Of a DNA stretch of 64,000 nt, positions 46,647 through 56,896 are shown in pieces (within the stretch, counting starts at the first letter, position 1; the number at the start of each line of letters is the position of its first letter). The notes below the pieces were generated by a model. It was not told where the DNA came from, searched no databases, and saw only the letters and a program-made list of their open reading frames with translations. Source of the DNA: Gnetum montanum (Eukaryota; Streptophyta; Gnetopsida; Gnetales; Gnetaceae). The stretch covers positions 349,361 to 413,360 of the forward strand of contig MNCI01033474.1 of the NCBI GenBank assembly GCA_015680685.1. The letters are read 5' to 3'. A program made the position numbers and the translations under genes.

Positions 46647-47442
46647 TGATGAGTCGTCAATTGGGTGATCGTGATATCACGTACACGATATCGCAGCTTG
46701 TCTCCTCATCTATAAATAAGAGGTAGACAAAGGAGTTAGTGAGTCAGTTTTGAGTTTTAAGTTATTCTTTAGTTTAAGTGTTTTATTTTCTCTCTCCCTT
46801 TTCCTCTCCATGTCTGCCCGCAGTGTGGTGATTGTAATTGTACGGCATCCTTATTCGAGTGTGACATACTTGGACACACACATGACCAGAAATAAAGATC
46901 AAGATTACTTCATCATTGCAACATTCACTTAGATTAATTATTTATTTAATTGTTATGTACTACTTCCCTAGTTAATCTCTTCTCACCCTTAAACTCCTGT
47001 TAAACGCGGAATGAGTACGACTTGATTACAAGCGTTTAAGTGTAACTACTTGGTAACCCGGTAGCGTACCTAGGATCTGTGCTTGGTAATCCCAGTGGTA
47101 GTTGTGCACAAAGTCCAAGATGTGCACAAATAATCAAGGAATGGTTTCTCATCGCACTTAGGCTAGTTTAGATTCTCTCTCACCCTTTCTCTCTTAACTT
47201 AGATAATATTACCTTCCATTGCCTTCAGGAGTAGCATTAGGTTAGAAACACATCATACACCTCACTCTGAACTAAACCATACATGATAAAGCTAATACTA
47301 GTCCAGGTGGGAAGACAATGAATTGCAACCTAAGGCTAACTGTCTAGATGCCACAACTAGTCGATCTGCGAAGTTTGACTGGATCACACGTGTAACGCTC
47401 ATATTCATATGATTGAGTGTAGGGGTACCTCGTCACTCATCA
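46647..47442 (+). repeat. Ath-2 5' LTR
   Basis: 796 bp, TGATGAGT..ACTCATCA. The palindromic U3 block around CGTACACGATATCGC (46671-46694) stands 16 bp before the TATA box TATAAATA (46711-46718). Two TTGGTAAYCC repeats at about 47050 and 47083. Confidence 0.92.
46711..46718 (+). promoter_or_regulatory. TATA box of Ath-2 5' LTR
   Basis: TATAAATA shortly after the GATATC palindrome block; same arrangement in the 3' LTR (CATAAATA at 54580-54587) and in the internal promoter. Confidence 0.75.
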
Positions 47443-47443
47443 T

Positions 47444-47461
47444 TAGCACCGTTGTTGGGGA
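47444..47461 (+). other. Ath-2 primer-binding site, tRNA-Asp type
   Basis: TAGCACCGTTGTTGGGGA, four transitions from TGGCGCCGTTGCCGGGGA. Confidence 0.88.
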
Positions 47462-47586
47462 TAGTGCTAGTTATCTAGATTAGTTATATCATACAAGGTC
47501 ATTGTATAGGACTTAACAATATATCTCTTAGGAAGAAGAAATAATTATAAAAAGTCACATATAAATTCACACATAGTTCTGTAACC

Positions 47587-49585
47587 ATGCCTCTCCTACA
47601 AAACTATGATAATGCCACACCTAGTGAGGAAGTTCATTGGAGAACCAACAAACTATATGACAATGAAGATTGGAGTACGCAACCTGAGGTGGGGGTTTCT
47701 TATGAACATAAACAAAAGCAACGTCATCCCAACGCACAAAAGCATAACTTACCCAATGACAATGAACCCCTACTTGCCACTACAAGCCGAATGCAAATAC
47801 AAGAGACTGTTCAAATCTCCCGTAGGCATCATAAAGAGAGTCGTCTACCCAGGCTCAATTTAAACAACTTCTCTAATTTCTCAGGAGGCTATGACTTAGA
47901 TCCACATCAACATTTACAAGCCTTCTACAATGCCTGTACATGGAACAACATTGATAATGGTTGGCAAAAACTCAAGCTCTTCCCTATGACACTCGTTGGC
48001 CAAGCAAAAGTATGGTATAGATCGTTAAAGCCAAATTCAATACAACGTTGGTCAACAATGGTAGAAGTCTTCAATGAAAGATATCAAACCTATGCAAGAG
48101 TGTCAGCCTTGAGGAAACAAATCCAAGAGTGGAAACAAGCACAACATGAACCCTTGGATATGGCCTTAGAAAGATATTATGCACTGTTAAACAACTGTCC
48201 AGGCCATGAGTTCTCTGAGGAAAGGCTAATGTATCACATCATTGATGGGCTTCGTGATGTAACAAGAGAAAGCTTAAGGATGTATGCCCAAGGTCAACTA
48301 TACGAACTATGAACCCATCAAGTTCAAGAGCTTATTAAGTGGGTAGCAAAAGAAGAAGGAGAAATGGCTAGATGGGAGAGTGTTGAAAAATAGCAACAGG
48401 ACCAAAATCTCAACTTAACAAAGGTCCATGATCATAAAATGGAGAAATCAACCTATCATAAGGAGAAAGAACCATCTTTTCTGATACAACAACAATCATT
48501 AGAAGAAGTTGAGGCAAAGATCAATAAGATGTTGAAATGGACGTATAAAAAGTGTGGAGAATGTATCGATATTATTGGAGATAGAGTTTTGACAACCCAA
48601 GAAACAGGACAACATATCATTAGACAATCGAGAAGAAGGGATGAAGAAAATAAGAGCTCAACTACTAATAATACATATGAATGCAACATTTGCCTGTACG
48701 ATCACCCCAAGGACTAGTGCCCAATCCTGTTACATTTATATGAGCATTGGAAAAGCATGTTAAATCCAGAGTTTGTACAGAGATACTGTGTTCAATCAAA
48801 ATGGCAACAATCCCAATCATGGGGGAAGCCATCCTTAAACTAGAGACATCCTTCATCTCATCTGAATCCAAACGCTAATCTAGTTCAACATCCTGTTTTC
48901 CCAATTGGGTCAACATACTCTATCTCACCACATTACCATTCTCCTCAATACTATTAGCCCATGTTCTCAACACAACCGCCGCCTTGTGCACCTCACACTT
49001 CTTCTAATTTTCAACATTCTCATCCTTTCCCTCCTTCTACATCGCCACCAACTATTCCTAAGGTGTCTACACCACAGCAACAACCCACGAACACGACTTG
49101 TGCTACTATTTCCAACAACAGTAAGAGACCTCAGCAACATCGCAGGCATCCCTTCTTTAGAAATGACCCTAAGAAGGGACAACACAATTCCAAAGCCACT
49201 GCATCCTCCAACTCAGCACAAGTCCAACACTATGGTGCACCCTTATCTTCGAACCCAATGCCTCATGTTACTTCATCAAGGCCACCAATTAACACTCCAA
49301 CAACCATACGACCCAATGAACATAGCCATGGAGGGCAACATCCCAATCCTTGCATACCATCTTATGGTCTCAATTATCATAGTGGGTCAGCTCATTATCC
49401 GGGAGCTACATCGTATAAATTGCCCCACTATGCTTAGTATAACCAAGTGTATGAACCCCGATGGGGTAAGTATGACTGAGTTCCAATATTTTCAACATGT
49501 AAGAATCCTCATCTTTTATTTATTAACCCTTTCCATCCTCCACCATTTAGTTATGGGGGATACCCCCCATTCTAATACCAAGTAG
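47587..49585 (+). pseudogene. Ath-2 gag
   Basis: ATG at 47587 (MPLLQNYD), then 241 clean codons to a TGA at 48310. The capsid core runs from about 47840: LPRLNLNNFSNFSGGYDLD, QKLKLFPMTLVGQAKVWYRS, VFNERYQTYARVSALRKQI and NNCPGHEFSEERLMYHIIDG. After the TGA the same frame continues through a helical, Lys/Glu-rich segment (48439-48717) with CNICLYDHPKD, a likely nucleocapsid knuckle, then a long Pro/Ser/Gln/His tail ending near 49585. Only a few stops interrupt it. It would build the particle; the element has no protease of its own to process it. Confidence 0.85.
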
Positions 49586-51540
49586 GGTTAATAAATATTT
49601 TTCATTTTCTTTAATTTTACAACTTTTTGTTTTCTAGTTTTTATTTTTCATTTTTCATTTTTTCAATTTCTTGTTTTATCTTTTTGTCTTTTTGTCTTTT
49701 TACATTTTTATAAGTAATCTCATCTACGAATAAAACACTCATGTGGCTCGTTGGTTGAGGTTTGTTCTATGTTATCAAGTCTAGAGTGATCAATTATTTG
49801 GACAATGAGCTCATTACACCCACTCATCCATTCTACAAATAAGAGGTTCTATTCAAGGGTACAGTGATATTCTTGACATTCTTAAAACTTAAAATTAATT
49901 TTGTGTTCATTGTACCTAGAATGAAGAAGGATGGACCAAGAGGGAATGATTAGGGTGTGACATCAAGGGGACTTGCAGATTCTCTTTGGTGACATATGTG
50001 GGAGTTATCATGCAACATGGTTGTACTAAGATCCTTGTAGATCTAACGAAAATGGGAGTAAGAGTAATCAAAAGGGCATTCCAAAAATCCAATGTTGTTC
50101 TAGGGGGTCCCACTGGAAAGACATGCACCCATGCCTGAAGGTTCGTGGCTTCTCTAGATTCAGTATTCAAAAAAGGAAAAAAAAAAGAAAAGAAAAGAAG
50201 AAAAACAAAGTGCCACAAAACAAAAATCACTTCTCCCTTAAAAAAAATGCCAAGTGATCATACACCTTGTTGTTTTGGTACTCTAATAGTCACTCATCAT
50301 GGTGATGAACCAATGTTGTGTCACTGATCAGAGGAATGGACTTGGTCCTGATTTTAGAACAATGGGTTAATGACACTTTAATCATGCTTTACACACAAGA
50401 TTCACTGTGCCCTGGGTTAGTTACCTCATGTCCCAATCTCTAAAATCCCTACTATCCCTATCTCATCTTGTTGTTCATGTAATTATAACTCGTGTCTTGT
50501 GTAGAGTAGAATTTTTTACCTCATTCTAATGATATTTACATGTGTGTGTTTTTTGGAATTAGTGCAGATTAAATTTAACCCTTTTAGTGCCCATAGACAC
50601 TTTTAAGTGTGATTACGCAAGGGCATTAAAGGTTGGAACCTACTTTGGGGAGGATCCACTTGCATAATTTTTGTAATTTGCACTCATAACCCATCTTCCA
50701 CACACCATTTATTACCCTTAGCATATTTTTTAACAGTTATCTTTCCCTTATTACTACTCCTTAAAATAATAATGTTCCTATGTACCATTGAATAGCCTTT
50801 TTCTTACCACCCAAGTTTTTATGGATCAATTACACCATACATAATTATTTGTGCCTTCAAAATAAATTAATTTATCCTAGAACCTTCAAACATGTCCCAC
50901 ATGTCCTTGATTTCCACCTTTAATTCCATTCTAGAAAAAATTTAAAAATTTGGTTTTTCCCACAAGCCTAAACATCGTTAGGTTGCAATATCATGTGCAC
51001 GATATCACAGTAGACGCGATATTGCGTACACGATATCCTGTCCCAAAAACTTATAAATAGGTGACCCCCCTGCAACACTTAGCATCATTTTTCACAATTC
51101 ACACGGGGGAGTTTTTCAAATTTTTCTCTATGACTTGTGAGTGTGACACCCTTGCTTTTCTACCTATATCTCACTTGCTGATATTCCGATTCTAATTCCA
51201 TCTGAACCTGCTTGAACCCATAGTGTTCAGCTTAGTCATGGGGGAGGGACACCTACCGAATAGCATCTCACTTTTTTTGGAATTTATCATCATCCAAAGG
51301 ACATTATCCAAGGTAATTAGCTATAACATTTAGAATAATTATGCCAAAAAAATCATTTAATTCCTTTTGGTACACCAGGAAGTTAAAATTGAAAACCACC
51401 TAAGTAAAATGAACTCATTATTACAATCTTTTAGGAAATATCACACGAAGATAAAATAAATTAATTAATTAAGGCAAGCAATAAGGTATAACTTAACTTC
51501 AAAAACAACCTTACTAACGCTTGACCCCATGTGATTGCAG
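49586..51540 (+). other. Ath-2 spacer replacing pol and the post-integrase spacer
   Basis: No gene. A T-rich stretch (49600-49720) is followed by blocks shared with the Ath-1 spacer: GGGTGTGACATCAAGGGGA (about 49955) and GATTACGCAAGGGC..GGATCCACTTGCATAA (50611-50667). The internal promoter-like segment follows, and the end reads GTGATTGCAG directly before the accessory ATG, a possible splice acceptor; a possible donor is AAG|GTAATT near 51313. Confidence 0.7.
51016..51059 (+). promoter_or_regulatory. Internal LTR-like promoter of Ath-2 accessory gene
   Basis: The block at 51016-51037 containing CGTACACGATATC differs at only three of 22 positions from the LTR block at 46671-46692, and TATAAATA follows at 51052-51059, about the same distance as in the LTR. 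The rest of the segment is not LTR sequence, so this is not a simple internal LTR copy. It lies about 480 bp before the accessory ATG. Confidence 0.65.
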
Positions 51541-54317
51541 ATGGCCTTGAAACATGGACAACAGGAAGGTCTTGCACAAGGTGGAAGCAAACGACTTAGG
51601 AGAGGTGGAAGACAAGATCCTTCTGGACAACATGCAAAATAGGAGGAAAAATCATTTAGCATTAATCAAGAGGACCCTCCTACTGTATAGCTCGAGCAGG
51701 CAGAAGGAGGAGCTGTTGTAGCTCTTGAACAAGGACAACATCTCACGTTGCCCCAAGATTGTGTTCAGGCCATCCACGAAAAGTCCATATTTGCTGCGGT
51801 GATTCTGGAATTAAACTTTGAATATTTTGCAGAGTTTGCTCCTGAGGCTATTAGGGATCACCTCAAAGGATCTCCCTTATGGCCTACCCTCTCTGAATGG
51901 GATGCCTGGTACCTAGGGAAGATGTACCAATTCTGGCACAACAGGGAACAAGGCACCATCGTCAATATTTGTGGTGTGATAGTCAATTTCTCCACACAGG
52001 CCATTTCAGAAGTATTAAACCTTTTGAATACAAGGTCCAAGGTTGCTCAGTTATCCACCTGTTTTGACCCTAATGTGTGACAAGATTGGTTGGAAAGGAC
52101 ATATGGTAGAGATGAGACATTTGGTGAGTTGATGACGGAAGAGAGGATCTACTTCAAAATTGGAACATATCACCTCTTCCCCATGAGGGCTTAAAAAGAA
52201 TATCAATGTATGTGGCAAGAGGATGTGCAGTGCTATTGGAAAACGTTAACACTAACCTGCCCCATCTATATTTAACAGATATCCTGAGGTAGTTCGAGGA
52301 ATGGAAGATAGGGAAGATGGAGTTACCCTTCCCTTGTCTTATCAGAAAGCTTTGTCGATGTGCTCGTATCAGGGGGTACACCAATGATGTCCTCTGAAAA
52401 GCCCAAAATGCTTCCTATGATGAACTGTTAAAGCCACTGTCTACAAAGAAAATTACTAGTGAGACACTAGGACCAGAAGCAGAAGAAGAATAGATGGCTG
52501 GACCAACTGCAACTCAACTTGTAGGACCTAGCCAACCTCCAAGTACAGGACCCAGCCAACAACCTAGCACAAGCCAGGATCAGCTGCCATCGCTGCAAGA
52601 CTACAAACTGTTAATGAGCCATCTCAAGGCCATCGCTAAGATGGTCAGTTGAGGAAGTCGTGATGACATAAATCTCTTCTGCATCATTGATGATGCCATA
52701 CAACCCACTTTTTCTTTGGATCACACAAGGGGTGAAGTGTCTATTCATACAGGATGAGGGGAAAGTACTTGGTCACAACAGATCTCAAGAAACGCAGCAT
52801 CTTTCCAAGTGCAATTAAAAACTAGTGAAGGGGCCACTGTAGTGGTCATGCAACACCAAGATGCCATAGGAGCTGCAGAAGTGGTCACAGACCATATCAA
52901 AGAATCATTCAATGTACTTGTTGTATCACTGGTAGATCTCACAGGAGCATGGGATGCTCAAACTTTGCCTAGAACATTAATGACTCCTGTGGAACATGAG
53001 GATGTGATTGATCGATTGCTACAAACAAGACAAGTAATGACATCCCTATTTGACATCCCTTAAGATGTTACGGTAATTCAATGAAACCTCATTTCCACTA
53101 AAGGGAAGCTGGTCTTAATGGAAGTGAGGGTCAAGCATGCTGAAGCATAGGTGTAGAAATTACAAGAATAGCTCGTGGCCCTACAAGAAACTCAGTGGCA
53201 CCCTTTGCAATTTGTTCCTACAAACCAGCTAGATAACTTCAAAACTAAGCAACTAACCAAGTTACTAACAGAGAATAAAAAGGTGGCAGAGGAAAAAGAT
53301 AGGGCTTTTTGGGATGCCTCCGTAGCACAGGCACAAACTCATGTGAATATTAAGGTACTCAAAGCCCTATAGGAGGAAAATAAGCAACTCGTTGCTAACA
53401 ACCTTCGGTTGACCACTGTGGAGAAGCAAAATAATGTTCTCGAATAATATTTTCATCAGTTGCAAGAACAGTTCATCCAAGTCAACCAAGACATAAGATG
53501 TTTAGCCAAGGAGAATCGAACCCTCTCAATGCAGGAGGTATGCGCAATTTATCAAAAGATAGCCATTGAAATAAGTGTGTGGAAAAATGAGGCTAAAAAG
53601 CATGAAAAGCTAAAGGAGCACTTCTGAGACTAGGTGGGGATGTACAAATAAATCCTTGAGAAGGAGATCCATATGATGAAGGCCCACATCAATGCTATCA
53701 GTGCTCAACACACTGACTAGCGAGCCATATTGGACACATATGCCTTTGCCCACCAAGAAGAAGTTAAGAACCAGGACCTGCATATCCAAGATCTTACAGA
53801 ATACATGGAGTTGGCAAACTTGTGGTATGCCAACCTTGCCATGTTAACAGTAGGACACTTGAGAACAGAGATCAAGCAAGAGGTAGCTACCACCTACAGC
53901 AAATACGAAACAAAATTTGTAGAATGCAAGAAGGTATTGCAACAACTGGAGGTTGCAAATTATAAACTTGAGGTGGTAAAGGCAAGCTACCAAGGCCAAA
54001 AATATGTCACAATAGACTTGGCTTGACAGCGTGTAGATTTCCAAGAATACAAAGACAAAGCCAGAGCCTATGAAGAGGAACGATGGGTATTTGTGGCCTG
54101 GTATGTCAAGGCTAATCAAATGTTTCTGCAACTACCCTATCCGTGGGAAGTGTCGACTCCATCAAACATCAGGACATTAGCATGGATGGCACAAGAACCC
54201 CAGACAAAATAGGAGAAGCTCTAGGCCATACTTCAATTCCATCAAATCCAAAGACCTAGAGCACAAGATAAAGGAAAAGCATCAATGGAGGAGCCACCGC
54301 CACTAAGAACTACATGA
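51541..54317 (+). pseudogene. Ath-2 env-position accessory gene
   Basis: ATG at 51541 (MALKHGQQ). The N-terminus is basic, with a KRLRRGGRQ cluster (possible nuclear signal). The conserved region at 51748-52200 has ILELNFEYFAEFAPEAI, WDAWYLGKM, NICGVIVNFSTQAISEVLNL, EERIYFKIGTYHLFP; this G-V-x-V-x-F-x(4)-I-x-x-x-L-x-L pattern is that of Transposase_32-like / Athila ORF proteins (by eye). A variable Gln/Pro/Thr-rich link follows, then about 1 kb of heptad-rich helical sequence (52809-54030) and LQLPYPWEVSTPSNIRTLAW, shared with Ath-1. Long clean stretches remain; stops are mostly TAG or TGA. No membrane anchor is seen, so a DNA- or protein-binding role seems likelier than an envelope. Confidence 0.75.
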
Positions 54318-54482
54318 GTTCCACAAATTTTGTAGTTGTAGCACATTCTTTGTGTTGTGTCCCAATTTTGTTTTTATTTCACACTACGGCATAACCCCAT
54401 TTTCACCATCCAATAATCCCATACCTATCCACTGAGTAATCACTATAACTTGAGGAGGAGTTTTCATTCAGTCGTAGGGGTA
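54318..54482 (+). other. Ath-2 3' untranslated region and purine-rich tract
   Basis: Short non-coding stretch ending GTAGGGGTA before the 3' LTR, the presumed plus-strand primer. Confidence 0.55.
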
Positions 54483-54920
54483 TGATGAGTCGTCATTTGG
54501 GTGACCGTAATATTGCGTACGTGATATCGCAGCTCAGCCACGATATTGCATACGCGATATCGTAGCTTGTCTCCTCATCCATAAATAAGAGGTAGATAGA
54601 GAAGTTAGTGAGTCAGTTTTGAGTTTTAAGTTAGTCTTTAGTTTAAGTGTTTTATTTTCTTTCTCTTCCTTTTCCTCTCTATGTATGCCTGCAATGTGGT
54701 GATTGTAATTGTATGGCATCTTTATTCGAGTGTGACGTACTTGGACACACACAGGACTGGAAATAAAGATTGAGATTAATTCATCATTGCAACATTCACT
54801 TAGATTAATTATTTATTTAATTTTTATTTACTACTTCCCTAGTTAATCTCTTCTCACCCTTAAACTCCTGTTAAATGTGAAATGAGTACGACTTGATTAT
54901 GAGCATTTAAGTGTGACTAC
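54483..54920 (+). repeat. Ath-2 3' LTR, truncated by Tat-3
   Basis: The first 438 bp of the LTR, close to the 5' copy, with an extra copy of the GATATTGC..GATATCG block before the TATA-like CATAAATA. It stops after GTGACTAC where Tat-3 starts with TGAAACACC; the remainder should lie beyond the Tat-3 3' end outside the window. Confidence 0.9.
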
Positions 54921-56577
54921 TGAAACACCACTAATTTTGGCCTAACACTTCTAAACAAGAATGACTCAAGCCCTTTCAAGCTTTTGGGAAGCAAAATTTG
55001 GCTAAGGTATGGAAACCACGCTCAGCTAAATCAAGCCAGCTTGCTCATTCTCGTCAAGCTAGAAGCTTGCCCACAGCGTGACCAACTCTCAAAGTCTCAA
55101 AACTGAGACAAAATGATCTGATCTACAACGTGCAAGTCATCCTTAGAGCACATCTTTGACAGCTTCCAGTCCCAAGTTTTGGAATGCCAGATTTCAACTC
55201 AAAATTGCAAGTTTTGCAAGATTTCATATGTCATGCTGCATGTCACACTACAGTGTGACTGTAGTGTGACCTACTCAAAGTGATTCCAAATAAGTCACAT
55301 CTAGGATCAAATTCCAGATTTCAGATCACTCTTGGGATCAGCTATAGCTAGACAGCAGTTGCACTCAAGAATCAAGCTTCAAAATCACAATTTCAAACAA
55401 AATGCATGATTCTGGTGTCATGTCACACTACATGTCATGTTATAGAATGATTCCAGCGTGACATATCATAAATAACTCAAAACAGGGCACATTCAGGCTC
55501 AAATTTTGACTTGCAGGGTTAGACATAGATGGGCAACAGTTGCATTCAAGGAGCAGGCTTCAGAAATCAAAATTTGGTGACATATGTCTCATTCAGGCTG
55601 AGGTCACCCTGAGGACACACCCAGCATGACTGCCCAACGTGAGTGTCTACTAAATGCCCAGCATGAGTGCAAGAAGACACACCTCAAAAAGCCATAGAAC
55701 CACCCGAATCACATCCTACAGGGATCAAAGCAGTCAAATCAAAGATCCAAAAGTTTCAAGTGAGCCAGGGTCAATTTCTCTTGTAGTACATTGTAAATCT
55801 TCATTTGTGGGCTTGTCAGGCCCTCACAATCTAAATTGTATGTGCTTCCATGGGCTTGATTAAGCCACACGTTGTAAGATACAATGTATCTGGTCAAAAA
55901 TGTAGCCTTCCTACACACAACCAACTCACACACAACTATCCATTGGACGCATGTCACTCGATCCATTTTCCTCTCATCTCTCAGCCATTGATTCCATCCT
56001 GGATTCCGTGGCCAAACCTAGCCAAGCCCTTTAAATACCCTGTCAACTCACATAAATGGGGTTGGAAATTTTTGAGTTAAACGGCTTAGGAAACTCAGAC
56101 CAGTGATCCTTAGGCACTCGGCACATTCTGACTCCTAGCATCCAAGCACTTCTGAAACACATCACATCACCCCAAGGCTTGGTGCTTGACCTACCATCTA
56201 CATGTGCAACTAAGCTTTGACCGGTGCACATCTTTTCTATGCAATACAATACAGCTCATTTTTCCATCCATTATACTATTTACTTTTTTTTACATTCAGT
56301 TCACATTTTGTTTACGTTTTGATTATGATACCAGTTTAAGTTTACATTTCGTACATGCTATTTCATGTTTTAAAATATCAGTTATGATAACCCCAGCACA
56401 AGCCGTAGTTTACACTCAAGGAAGTCCTTGGTTGATTTGCATGCAGACCATCCAAGGCACTCTACCTTCGTTTACTTTTCCAGCTTACCCTTGGGTGAAG
56501 GCAGGATCAGCTATGTCTACCCGACAATCTTTCAGTGTTTATTTTCCCTTCTAGCCTTACATCGACGATTTAGGTCA
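54921..56577 (+). repeat. Tat-3 5' LTR
   Basis: Starts TGAAACACC, as Tat-2, and ends CA about 11 bases before the primer site. TATA-like TTTAAATA at 56030-56037. Private palindromes built on GTCACACTGTAG/CTACAGTGTGAC lie at 55243-55275 and 55417-55442, with weaker AGCGTGAC copies at 55073 and 55454. The inner end (56390-56560) is related to the Tat-1 LTR inner end. Confidence 0.85.
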
Positions 56578-56588
56578 ATATAGTAAAT

Positions 56589-56607
56589 TGGTGCTAGAAG
56601 GAGGGCC
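56589..56607 (+). other. Tat-3 primer-binding site
   Basis: TGGTGCTAGAAGGAGGGCC, the best preserved of the three Tat sites. tRNA identity is not assigned; a tRNA ending in CTAGCACCA or CCGGCACCA is needed. Confidence 0.75.
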
Positions 56608-56682
56608 AACTTTCTTGTTGTCTATTAAAACATCAAAACTTATTCAACCAGCCCTTGTGAATCTCCCTGTCGTATTTATCAC

Positions 56683-56805
56683 GCTGTAGTGGTTGTTACA
56701 CTGTAGTTGTCACGCTGTAGTTGTTGTCACACTGCAGTTGTCATGATGTCACACTGTAGTTGTTGTCACGTTGCAGTTGTCACACTGCAGTTACTCACAC
56801 TCAAC
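56683..56805. repeat. Tat-3 leader array of CACRCTGTAGTTGTTGT units
   Basis: About eight short copies of a unit built from TCACGCTGTAGTTG and GTTGTCACACTGCAG, placed between primer site and gag. The core GTCACACTGTAG is the one that forms palindromes in the LTR of the same element. Confidence 0.85.
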
Positions 56806-56896
56806 CCATCTAGCTTAGTTTGCACACATTCGTTATGGAATCTTCCAAATTAACCCAGTGACACTGTCGACCTCTGACTTTGGGGCTAAAACCTCG

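Larger units (their letters stand above)
46647..54920 (+). mobile_element. Ath-2: Athila-type element lacking pol
   Basis: 5' LTR, tRNA-Asp primer site, gag, long spacer with an internal promoter-like segment, accessory gene in the env position, purine-rich tract, and a 3' LTR cut short by Tat-3 at 54921. Protease, RT, RNase H and integrase, about 4.4 kb in Ath-1, are absent. The LTR ends (TGATGAG, ACTCATCA) and signals are those of Ath-1. Gag is much less damaged than in Ath-1. It would depend on another Athila for replication enzymes. Confidence 0.88.

Noticed and set aside
48905-49585. 226-codon plus-strand frame overlapping the Ath-2 gag tail
   Set aside because: It is a shifted reading of the Pro/Gln/His-rich gag tail; the frame in register with gag (48961-49437 and neighbours) continues the protein better.
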